The notes under the pieces: model-generated | Databases searched by the model: none | What the model saw: the letters and a program-made list of their open reading frames with translations, nothing else | What the model was told of the DNA's origin: nothing | Assembly (NCBI GenBank): GCA_964036275.1 | Contig: OZ038433.1 | Coordinates: forward strand, 11,399,446-11,463,445 | Direction of reading: 5' to 3' | Source of the DNA: Litoditis marina | Taxonomy: Eukaryota > Nematoda > Chromadorea > Rhabditida > Rhabditidae | DNA length: 64,000 bases | Translations under genes and position numbers: made by a program | Part shown: positions 55,501-64,000 of the stretch, in pieces | Layout of the letters: every line of letters begins with the position of its first letter | How positions within the stretch are numbered: the stretch's first letter is position 1

Positions 55501-58500
55501 CATAGCTGGTATCCGATACCGTACTTGTCCGAGTAGTCGACCCATTTGCTGACCCAAAAGATGGGCGTGGCCTCCGGCGACTCGTCCTCCACTCGCTTCA
55601 ACTCGTTCTGAAAAGACCAGTTTAAATGAATGTCATCCAATCCTGTGGAGAGAGTCAAACTCTACATTCACGCCGATTCGCCACGTTTCGGCGGACATTA
55701 TTGACGAGAAGACAAGTCTACAACCGTGTAACAACTACGCACATACACCGCCAAGGGTCTCTCAATTTTCCTGAAATTTCGCGATACCCCCTTCTTTTTT
55801 GAGTCGCGACCCCTCTAAAATGGGGCGAAACTGCGATTTTCATCAATTTTTAGTTTAATTTTCAGTAGTTTTGTATGAATTCCGCTGTTTTTCAACTCGC
55901 GACCCCTACTTTTTATGAAAATTGTTCGCGACCCTCCATCTTATAAGAGACCTTGGCGGTGTATGGCTCTACGCACTAGCTAGCACTACCCCCCTTACTT
56001 TGGGCAAAACCAAAAATTGCAGCTTCGGCTTAATGGCAGCGTCAAGTTGAATTTATCTTTTGTTCTTCAACCTTAGAACTTGTCTTCGGTCTTTTTTTGT
56101 CATTTCTGTCTTATTTTTGTCGTTCAACCTGGTACTCGTCCTTTTTGCCAAATCATCATAGTGAATGTCTACCTCAATCAAATGTGAGCTGAGCAGTTTG
56201 TCCAACTGAATGCGCGACGCCACTCCCCCAGATAAGCGTCGCATACCCCATAGCACACCACAAAAGCCACATACAAGGTGTGACTTTTGAGGATGATAAT
56301 CCCGTTTCTTGTACTAAATACGTGAAAAACTATGATTTTGCATCATAAATCAGCCAAATCTACCAACCTCGATCAGGTGTGAGCTGAGTAGTTTGTCCAA
56401 CTGGGTCCTCAGTTCCCCCAGATAAGCGTCGCGGGGGGCCGCGTCTCCACCCGCATTTCCAGTGTCCACCTCCATGGCATTGTTCTCCGGCACCGCATTC
56501 AGAGGGCGACCGCCCGCAAGAAGGTCTTGTCTGGAAAATCAATATCCGATCAATAACATTCAGGTCTTGTCTGGAAAATCAATATCCGATCAATAACATT
56601 CAGGTCTTGTCTGGTAAATCAATAACTTCCGATCAGTAACATTCTCTAACTTGATCTTTTCGTAGCAATCATATACCAGTAAAGTCTGACTGAGCGACGA
56701 AAATTAGTCCGTTTTAGAGGTCAACACGTGAAAATGTATGATTTTTCATCAAAGGTAGACCAATTTTCTTCTTTTCGGCGAAAAAGTAGTTCTTTTTCCG
56801 AATTTTTCTGACTATTCGGACAACTTTACTGGTGTATGGTAGCAATTAGGAGTATGACCAGGTCTTGTCTGAAACATGGAAGAAATCGATTGTCAATGGC
56901 CAGTCGATAGCAATTGTACCACTGTAACTGATTAGATCGTTGACCGGTAACTGCGAGCAAAAACTGCTGCAGATAATAGCTTGCGGTAGCCCCGCCCCCC
57001 ACGCGAAGAACCCAAATCAGCTACCGAACTCCAGCAGAGAACGACCGTGAACAAACACCAGTAAAGTTGTCCGAATAGTCAGAAAAATTCAAAAAACGCA
57101 CTACTTTTTAGCCGAAAAGAAGACAATCGGTCTACTTTTGATGAAAAATACTAAAACTTAACGTGGTTACATCTAAAAACGGACTACTTTTGGTCGCTTA
57201 GTCGGACCTTACTGGTGTATGACCGTGAATTTAGCCTGAGTGCTGTGTGCATCCAAAACATACTTGTCTCTTCACAGAAGTTCTGCAAGTCAAAAAGGTG
57301 AACAATAATTCTCGTCTTACCTGACAATCTGTTTCGGGCTGAGAACCCGGCTCGGCGAGACGCCGCGATCCCCATGGGACGACGGCAGACCAGTTGCCTA
57401 CAAGCAGCAAAATTACCTCATCAACTATTTCAATTTACGAACTACTACCATTTTATTACTACCAATTTTGATAACTATTTGCTATTTCTCAATAGTGCTT
57501 CATTTTGAGCGCTTTTTCAAGTTTTCCAGCAGCATTGTTCAGTTTTTTCCAGACAACGCTCCTAACTAGCTTCAACCCAAGCAAGAGCAGAGTCACAAAG
57601 AAGAAGGGTGATAAACTCTGAAAAGTTGCATCCGTAAATTGTCTACAGGTTCAGAATACGATATCACAATGACCAGCAACTCACTCGCAGCTCATCGTGA
57701 GTGAACTTTGGAGCCATGGTGAGACACGAGACGGGAAGACGGTTGGGAAGGAATCCAGATGTGAAGAAGGGGTGTTTCAGCACCTAAACGAATACAATTG
57801 AACACTCTAGTCCAATATCCCTCTGATGAGATGGGGAAATGGTCATACACCGGCAAAGTTGTCCGAATAGTCAGAAAACTTCGGAAAACGGACTACTTTT
57901 TAGCCGAAAAGATGAAAATCGGTCTACTTTTGATGAAAAATCCTAAATTTTGACGTGTTTATATCTGAAAACGCATTAACTTTCGTCGCTTAGTCAGACT
58001 TTACTGGGTGTATGGAAATGGTCCTAACATTCCATATTGGCGAAAACTAACGTTTTCTTCCAAGAAGGTAGAAAAACAGCTTGATCTTGAACAATTACCG
58101 GGACCCCTCTCGCCTCTGCTAAACCTAGGATTTCTAACTTAAATATACGAATATCTAACGCCGTTTCTAACTACAATTCAGTTCCAACTACAAACTACAA
58201 AAGCCAACCTCCTTGATGTTTGGCCTCTTCGACGGGTCGGGCGACAGAAGATGCTTTATCAGGGCGGCCGCAGTCTGCCCGGCGTGCGAAGGTATACGGT
58301 ACTGGTTGGCCTTGATTCGAGAGTAGGTATCCTGAAACATTGGGAAGGTAAGACTTATACTTAAAATTTAGTTCTTCAGACAGACAGGCAGGCAGAAAGA
58401 ACTACGTTAAGAAAAACCAATGAAATTCACAATTTATTGGAAACATACAAGGTCCGAAAAGAGCGTTTTTGATTTTTTTTAAATAATTTTTCTAATAAAG

Positions 58501-61257
58501 GAAACAGCCTTCCCAATAGCCGAAAATAACTTTTTTTTACGTAACCAGAGATTCTCTTTCTGACAAATTTACCCATAGGTAAAAAGGGGTCCAGCCGGGC
58601 TATTTAAAAGTGAAGGGGGTCAGATCGCTCTTGTTGCAAAAGTGTGGGGGGGGGGGGAGAGCGTAGGGTCGGAGACCAGCCAATGGATGCTGCATTTTCC
58701 CCCATTGCGCATCGAAAGTGAAGGAGGTCATTTGCTAACTCTTGTCAAAAAGTGAAGGTAGTACCATCTCAGGATGGCATCTTTTTACCTATGAATTTAC
58801 CTTGAGAGACTGAGTTTCGAAGGGTGGTTTTCCAAAAAGCAGCGTGTACAGGATACAGCCCACCGCCCAAATGTCCACCTCGAAAGAGTGACCCTTTTTG
58901 TCGAGAACCTCCGCTGAAAATGAAGAAATATGTCAAGAAACCAGTAGGATAAACACGTTAACCATACTGACAACGAGTTAGCTTACACGTTATCAACATA
59001 TACCAGCAAGATGTAAGTGTGACTATGCTCAGTGAGAAATTAGCTTTCCGTTTGAAATGATTTTGCATCAAAATAAATCCCCGAAATAAGCGAAAAGGAA
59101 AGCTGTGTTTTGAATTGAATAGTCCTGGCTATTCGGACAACTTGGCTAGAGTATCGAGTTTGGCTATGATCAAATCCTTCAAGAGCTTTCCTATGAGTAT
59201 GGAGTAAAGAAACGCACGTGCAATATAGTTGGGAGTTCCGCAAAGAGTCTTCTTTCTTTCGCCGTCCACGACAACTGTGGTAGCGAGACCAAAATCACCG
59301 ATTTTCACCTGAAACATAAAAAGTGCGAACTGACTCAAGTAATCTGTTTAATAGAGAAACACTAGAGAAAAGAGAGAAACATACAACTATTATGGAACCC
59401 GATTAGGAAATTATTGAACTAATCACTCCCCGTTTAAATTGTCTACTCCACCACCACGCGTAGTTAATTTTAACTGCTAATTCGTGATCTTGAACTCGTC
59501 CAAGCCCTAATTAATACTGACGTTACCAATAGTTTACCCAAACACCAGCAAGGTTGTCCGAATAGTCAGAAAATCTCGAAAAACAGACTACTTTTCAGCC
59601 CAAAAGATGAAAATCGGTCTACTTTTGATGAAAAACTCGAGATTTTCACTTGTTTACATCTGAAAACGAATTAATTTTCATCGCTTAGTCAGACCTTACT
59701 GGTGTATGAGTTTACCTGAAGTTCGTCATTGAGGAACAAGTTTCCGAGCTTCAAGTCTCTGTGGATGATCTTCTTGTCATGAAGATAGTCGATGGCAAGG
59801 GCAACCTGCAACAAGTGAAATGAAACCATGGGATGGGAGTTATCAACATTCCAACATAGAGAACTAATCTAAACTTCCGAGTTCTGAGCTTAACGGGAAA
59901 GATCTGAGCCAGGGAAGGGCAGATATGGTTTGGCAAACCAGAAAATTCAAGGAGGGGGGGGGGGGTCGTTTTTGGTATAGATGGGGTTGAAAATTGCACG
60001 ATTTTAGCAACCAGAACGAAACTTCGCTCAAAATTTTCCGTTTATTTGGTAAAATTTGACTTTTTTCATTTTTCAAAGGGGAGGGGGGTCGTAATAGACT
60101 CGACGTCAAACCATTTTCTGCCCGCTCCTGATCTGAGCCATGAATTGATCCCCAGAATGACTAACGTGTGTGAATAAACACGGCACCGCAACACTCGAAT
60201 AACTAAATGGTCTGAATGCTCGCCGATTTTCGAAAACAAATCAAATGATTATAGTTACCGGTTGCTACATATTTCTAAGTATCCACTATTCTAATATCCG
60301 AAAAAGAGCCTACTTTTCGAGTAAAATGCAATTCTTAGCTCTTGTGTTAAAAAACGCCTAATTTACCCGAATTCCGTTAAAAGTATGCTTAAGACATGAA
60401 CTAACTTTCTGAAATCAGGTATACCAGATGAATGATGTGCAGAGGCCAGTAAGGTCTGACTAAGCGACGAAAAGTAGTCCGTTTTAGATGTGAACACGTG
60501 AAAAAATATGATTTTCCCATCAAAAGTAGACCGATTTTCGTGTTTTCGGTGAAAAAGTAGTCCGTTTTTCGGACAACTTTACTGGGATATGATGATGTGC
60601 TTACATGATGAGTGAAGTAGCGGGCTTCTGGCTCCGTCACAGACCGACGTCTTTTGTGCAGCTCCATGAGCGAGCGTCTGGCGCACAGCTCCAACGTGAT
60701 GTAGACATTGTCGTTGTCTTCGAAGCAATGGAACAGCTTGACAACGTGCGGGTGACAGAGAGGACGGTGGATTTGCACTTCTTGAGTCATCTAAAAAGAA
60801 ATTTTTTATGAACCAATGAAGTTCAACGATTTTCTAGAGGAAAATTAATTTTACACTAAAGTGGGTTTTGTACATCCAGCCATATTCTTCCCCGAAGACT
60901 AGTTTGGTGTCATACAAAATCCCAGAAGCAATTCACATTTCTAGATTCACTGAAAGTACTAAATTTTTAAAAAGGTCAGAAATGCCGATAAAAGGACCTT
61001 TTTCGTATGTATGTCTCTAATACTTCCCTACACTATCAATAAAGATATGAACATACCTTCTCCCTCTGGTAGGACTTTGAGAGCAGCGTCTTGGCCACAA
61101 TTTTTCCAGCGAAGAGCTCCTTCGTGCGCGAGTTCGTCAGCTCGTAACATCTGGCGAAACCTCCTTTTCCCAAGAACTTCCCCCTGATGTACGTGACTCC
61201 ATCTCGTTGATCCACAACATGATCGGGGACCTCCTTTAACTGCGGTTTGCGGTCCAT
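52595..61257 (-). CDS. plk-3: Polo-like kinase, 626 aa, 16 exons
   Basis: A Ser/Thr kinase of the Polo family, which drives mitotic entry, centrosome maturation and spindle and chromosome events by docking to phosphorylated partners. Exons in coding order: 61257-61057, 60790-60605, 59805-59716, 59308-59218, 58913-58801, 58331-58209, 57783-57685, 57397-57321, 56530-56368, 55607-55491, 54938-54807, 54509-54435, 54116-54009, 53733-53620, 53330-53223 and 52678-52595. All phases agree. The kinase domain (about 28-280) has GKGGFARC, catalytic Lys52 (FAGK), HRDLKLGN with Asp146, DFG Asp164 and activation-loop Thr180 in [14 protein letters not shown]. Polo box 1 begins near 397 with [13 protein letters not shown] (Trp403). 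Polo box 2 has NYFDDHTK with His527 and Lys529, the phosphate-binding pair. The key residues are intact, so it should be active. C. elegans has plk-1, plk-2 and plk-3. I prefer plk-3 because, from memory, it lies near leo-1 on chromosome IV; the family call is far surer than the paralogue. Confidence 0.95.
52945..52968 (-). repeat. partial duplicate of the kinase exon 15 donor junction
   Basis: On the minus strand CTGCCGCTGCG then GTACGTTAACG repeats the true junction CTGCCGCTGCG|GTACGTTCGG near 53233-53213. The copy is about 270 bases downstream in the last intron. Confidence 0.75.
54948..55118. repeat. family D element, copy 4
   Basis: CATACACCAGCAAGGTTGTC at the left and CAGACCTTACTGGTGTATG at the right. 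Kinase intron 10. Confidence 0.9.
55740..55965. repeat. family J element, copy 2
   Basis: CATACACCGCCAAGGGTCTC at the left and GACCTTGGCGGTGTATG at the right form clear terminal inverted repeats. Kinase intron 9. Confidence 0.9.
56155..56256 (-). repeat. partial duplicate of the 3' half and donor of kinase exon 9
   Basis: On the minus strand GACGCTTATCTGGGGGA, then CAGTTGGACAAACT, then CTCAGCTCACATTTGATTGAG and the donor GTAGAC repeat the end of exon 9 (GCTTATCTGGGGGAACTGAGG ... CACCTGATCGAG|GTTGGT). It lies in intron 9, about 110 bases past the true donor. If spliced in, it would encode a second [12 protein letters not shown]. Confidence 0.88.
56522..56645 (-). repeat. 40-base tandem triplication over the kinase exon 9 acceptor
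   Basis: GGTCTTGTCTGGAAAATCAA starts at 56523, 56563 and (as GGTCTTGTCTGGTAAATC) 56603. Each copy holds, on the minus strand, the acceptor TTTTCCAG or TTTACCAG and the first bases ACAAGACC of exon 9. Only the first copy is the real junction. Confidence 0.9.
56672..56842. repeat. family D element, copy 5
   Basis: CATATACCAGTAAAGTCTGAC at the left and ACAACTTTACTGGTGTATG at the right. Kinase intron 8. Confidence 0.9.
57053..57224. repeat. family D element, copy 6
   Basis: ACACCAGTAAAGTTGTCCG at the left and CGGACCTTACTGGTGTATG at the right. Kinase intron 8, about 100 bases upstream of exon 9's neighbour donor. Confidence 0.88.
57845..58016. repeat. family D element, copy 7
   Basis: CATACACCGGCAAAGTTGTC at the left and GACTTTACTGGGTGTATG at the right. 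Kinase intron 6. Confidence 0.88.
58646..58657 (+). repeat. poly-G tract (12)
   Basis: Twelve consecutive G on the plus strand, in kinase intron 5. Confidence 0.9.
58995..59156. repeat. family D related element, diverged
   Basis: ATATACCAGCAAGATGTAAG at the left and CTATTCGGACAACTTGGCTA near the right keep the family order but differ inside. Kinase intron 4. Confidence 0.5.
59538..59708. repeat. family D element, copy 8
   Basis: ACACCAGCAAGGTTGTCCG at the left and CAGACCTTACTGGTGTATG at the right. It ends three bases before the exon 3 donor region of the kinase gene (donor at 59715-59714). Confidence 0.88.
59954..59965 (+). repeat. poly-G tract (12)
   Basis: Twelve consecutive G on the plus strand, in kinase intron 2. 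Confidence 0.9.
60443..60592. repeat. family D element, copy 9
   Basis: CCAGTAAGGTCTGACTAAGCG at the left and TTCGGACAACTTTACTGGGA at the right, slightly shortened. It lies 12 bases from the exon 2 donor of the kinase gene. Confidence 0.8.
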
Positions 61258-61275
61258 AGCACCTGGAATTTTTTT
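61258..61275 (-). promoter_or_regulatory. possible spliced-leader acceptor of the Polo kinase gene
   Basis: On the minus strand AAAAAAATTCCAG ends five bases before the start ATG (spacer GTGCT). This fits SL1 trans-splicing, or the end of a short 5' UTR intron. Confidence 0.45.
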
Positions 61276-61716
61276 TATGAATTTTATCCTATAAATTTCC
61301 ATGTTTCCGGCGCAGGAGAGATCGCGGCGGACCAAATGTCGAAAATATAACGGAAAAAATGTATAAGATGTAATAGATGATGGTAATCAACAGCTAGCAA
61401 TAGAAAGAATTAAATAAATTGATGAAAAATGACTTTTAAATTGTGAACGAAATTTTTTTCAGGCCGTTCGAATGGCCAGACTCCCGCGCAAACCCGCGTT
61501 ATTTGGAGAGGCGTTGGATTTAAATATACGGACAAACGACGGACAAACTATTTGATGAATACAATTAAATTATAAGTATTCTAGTACTTTTCGAGTCCTG
61601 TGGTAAACGAATAATCAAACTTCCGTTAATAGTCAAAAATTCTCAGTTTTCGAGCACTTGAATGCATAATACCTTTAATTTGAAGCAAAACCGTTATAGA
61701 ACGTTTGATAGTTTGT

Positions 61717-61843
61717 GCTTAAAGAAGGACGATTACGTGGTCCAATCGCAACGGTTCAGTCCTTTAAACTGCAATACATTTTTCAATTGCAGTTTAAAGG
61801 ACCGTTGTCACGGGATTGGTCCACATTATCGTCCTACTTTAAG
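61717..61843. repeat. family E palindromic element, copy 5
   Basis: TTAAAGAAGGACGATTACGT at the left and ATTATCGTCCTACTTTAA at the right, with TTAA at each border. Confidence 0.88.
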
Positions 61844-62469
61844 ATGTAGTTTGAATTCCCAAAGAGAAACTTATTTCGGTTGAATGCAGAAACGACGAGA
61901 GGGGATTGTATTAGAAAAATGAGGAACGGAAAGGAGAGCGGGTGAACACATCTGACCCCATTCCATAGTGATCTACCATTTTCGCGCCAAAGAAAGATTT
62001 CTTACAAAACTTTACCAGAATAATTAGTTTTTCGAACTTTTAAATAAACATAGAACGTCCGAATCAAGCAGCCAAACTAATTCGATTCGAGAAAAACATT
62101 CAAAATTAAAGTAAAAGGTGAATAAAAAGTTAAACAAACGAACCATCTTGGTTAAATTCGGGACTTGCGAGAAACATCAACCGCTCAGTGAGTAATCACC
62201 TAGACAATACTGCTCGATTCTTCACGTGAAGCGAATGGTAGACGAGAACTTTATAGTCACGTTTCTATGGAAAACTGCACCTTGTATCACTTTTTGTGTT
62301 GTGAAAAAAAGTGAAAAACGTTCGAGACGCAATTTCGTGAAATTTTGAGACAACAAAAGGAAATCCGAAATACCATTGGGAAAGTCCAGCCGTACATGTT
62401 TCTGATGTGTTTGTAGTTTGATTTTCACTCGAAAATCTATTGTTTCAATATAGAAAACAATCATGCGGA

Positions 62470-62608
62470 GATTTAAAGTAGGTGCTCCAATCTCGGCGCG
62501 TCAGTCCTTTAAACTGCAATTGAAAAATGTATTGCAGTTTAAAGGACTGAGGCGTAGAGATTGAGATTGAGTTGCGATTGGAGCCCATATTCGTCATTCT
62601 TTAAGTTG
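62470..62608. repeat. family E related palindrome, copy 6
   Basis: GATTTAAAGTAGGTGCTCCA and GGAGCCCATATTCGTCATTC with TTTAAG at the right end. The inner CAGTCCTTTAAACTGCAATT / ATTGCAGTTTAAAGGACTG arms are intact; the outer arms are diverged. Confidence 0.75.
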
Positions 62609-63240
62609 AACCAAAACAGAATAATTTACTCTCAACCTACAGAGCAGCGATATACTAATCTTCTTCCGAAGGCTTACTACCATTACTGCCCTTCGGAAAC
62701 GATTTTACGACTGTATGTATTTTCAATCCCTCTTTACAACCTAATTGTTCTATTCGAGAACAATTACGTTTTTACAACACAATCCAAATGCTATAATTAC
62801 GTATAGACCTCAGTGAAAATACATGATTGCTTTACACAAAAAATGAATACAAAGCTTATTGAAACAAACAAAAATACTTACGAAGGTTGCCTCAGCCACC
62901 TTGTTCTATTCCAAACATTCTACATGCTAGATTGATTTACATGAATGAATACATAACTTATTTGAACAATTGTTCTATTTATAACATCCCACTTTCCATG
63001 TTCTGTATCGCTTCTCTATCTTTCTTTCGCTTTGTTTACATTTCGTCCAAATTGGTCAATTCTTTTTACTCCAAAACAAAGGATGTTTGACCAGCTTTGG
63101 CGGCATCCGATATAAATCTCCATCCTTTCCATGGATATTCTAATTCAATCGAACAATCTCCCCCAGCTCGTAAAACTCTCAAAAATCCACCTTATTTAAA
63201 TCTAAATTGAATTAAAGTTTTATTATATTAATAAAACTCA

Positions 63241-64000
63241 ATGCTTCAAACAACTATTCTGGTTATACTCTTCGGAACCTGCTTTTCCCTACAATCGTGG
63301 CAAGTGAATGAGGGCATCACCAACAAAGCAGTGTACGGAGATATGTGTGAGTGAAACCACATTTATTACCCTGCAAATTTCGAATATTATATATGTTAAC
63401 TCAATATCCATCTGATGGAGTGTTTTTTTCATCACCTTCACCAGTCAGTATGATGTGCTGAGTCGAGACTGTTTCTACAAGCATAATCTTTTTCATGAAG
63501 TTATTTCAGATTTATAACTTTTCTTCCAATCTAATGTTTCTACAAGCATAATCTTTTTCATGAAGTTATTTCAGATTTATAACTTTTCTTCCAATCTAAC
63601 TTTTCCAGTGCTGACACCCCGCCAACAGCAGCGATACGGTGGCTCTACTTCTCCTGTGCGAGGTGTTTACAAGAAAGAGAGCCTTGTGAATAGATGGACC
63701 GACAATGTCGTACCATACATGCTGTCTCCACAATACACGGAACAACAGTAAGTTCATTCGACATCGAAAGGCCGTATGCAGAAATATCCCAATACGATCT
63801 TCGCGATCTGCGTCTCATGGAAAAATCTGTATCGGTATAGTCGCCATTTTCCCCATAAAGACAGCAGAGGGTTCAATTGATTGAGCGATGCGGGGCGAGC
63901 GGTCGTTGATTATTTGCCAGCGGTTGAGAGAGTGTGTAGATCAATGATGCGCAGACTGGCTGGCCGCTCGCCAAACCCCGTCCCTTACAAAGTCAATGGT
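63241..64000 (+). CDS. astacin-family zinc metalloprotease, N-terminal part, cut by the window edge
   Basis: A nematode astacin (NAS-type) secreted protease. Exons 63241-63346 and 63609-63747 give 81 residues ending at a CA|GTAAGT donor; the catalytic domain with the zinc-binding HExxH motif lies beyond the window. Residues 1 to about 18 (MLQTTILVILFGTCFSLQ) form a signal peptide. The prodomain has VYGDMLLTPRQQ, the worm version of the F-x-G-D inhibitory motif whose Asp binds the catalytic zinc in the zymogen. The catalytic domain opens with NRWTDNVVPYMLSPQYT, matching the usual astacin start W-x-(N/D)-x-V-x-P-Y. Which of the roughly 40 C. elegans nas genes it matches cannot be told. Intron 1 contains an exact 65-base tandem duplication just before its acceptor. 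The start is the first ATG of the frame. Confidence 0.85.
63470..63599 (+). repeat. exact 65-base tandem duplication before the astacin exon 2 acceptor
   Basis: TGTTTCTACAAGCATAATCT to TTTCTTCCAATCTAA occurs twice in direct succession, at about 63470-63534 and 63535-63599, apparently without a difference. The true acceptor CCAG ends nine bases later. Confidence 0.92.
63835..64000 (+). repeat. family A repeat, copy 3, running off the window
   Basis: GTATAGTCGCCATTTTCCCC through AATGATGCGCAGACTGGCTG to the edge. It is colinear with 21211-21413 and lies in intron 2 of the astacin gene. Confidence 0.85.

Larger units (their letters stand above)
61276..63240. other. divergent intergenic region between the Polo kinase and astacin genes
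   Basis: About 1.9 kb, presumably containing both promoters. Two family E palindromes lie at 61717-61843 and 62470-62608. A TATTATATTAATAAAACT stretch lies just before the astacin start. No other gene is seen. Confidence 0.5.

Overview
The window is nuclear DNA of a nematode, most likely a Caenorhabditis species. Introns are bounded by short TTTCAG or TTCCAG acceptors and GTRAGT-type donors, coding exons are GC-richer than the AT-rich surroundings, and acceptor-like sites lie 3 to 10 bases upstream of several start codons, as expected for spliced-leader trans-splicing. Dispersed inverted-repeat elements fill introns and intergenic DNA. I rebuilt the gene models by hand from splice sites and reading phase. 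No similarity search was possible.

Layout. (1) About 1.9-6.9 kb, minus strand: an unrecognised gene for an acidic, Thr/Glu/Ser-rich protein made of at least seven phase-0 exons; its 3' part is unresolved. (2) 8283-10716, plus strand: a complete six-exon gene for a 181-residue Lys-rich protein with an N-terminal signal-like segment. (3) 10.7-16.4 kb: no gene seen. (4) 16361-39982, plus strand: a 17-exon gene for a GRAMD4-type membrane protein with a C-terminal GRAM domain, about 608 residues. Its third intron is about 14.5 kb and holds most of the window's large repeats. (5) 41483-50657, minus strand: leo-1, the Leo1 subunit of the PAF1 elongation complex, 13 exons and 443 residues, convergent with the GRAMD4 gene. 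(6) 52595-61257, minus strand: a complete Polo-like kinase, 16 exons and 626 residues, with an intact kinase domain and both polo boxes. From memory, plk-3 and leo-1 lie close together on C. elegans chromosome IV, which favours the plk-3 identity. (7) 63241 to the right edge, plus strand: the first two exons of an astacin metalloprotease, divergent from the kinase gene.

Leo1 and the Polo kinase are housekeeping nuclear regulators, GRAMD4 proteins are linked to organelle membranes and cell death, and the astacin and the Lys-rich protein are predicted to be secreted. I see no operon: genes on the same strand are about 1.9 kb or more apart.

Repeats are the main structural feature. There are several families of short inverted-repeat elements (two with TTAA at their ends, two sharing the terminus CATACACC), a near-perfect 184-base-arm hairpin inside a 2.3 kb element with terminal inverted repeats, a second hairpin with 98-base arms, two palindromes of about 260 bases, long poly-G/C tracts and a CT-rich tract. 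The most unusual pattern is that short tandem duplications repeatedly copy exon-intron junctions, seen at seven junctions in the GRAMD4, leo-1 and Polo kinase genes. The copied splice site always lies in the adjacent intron.
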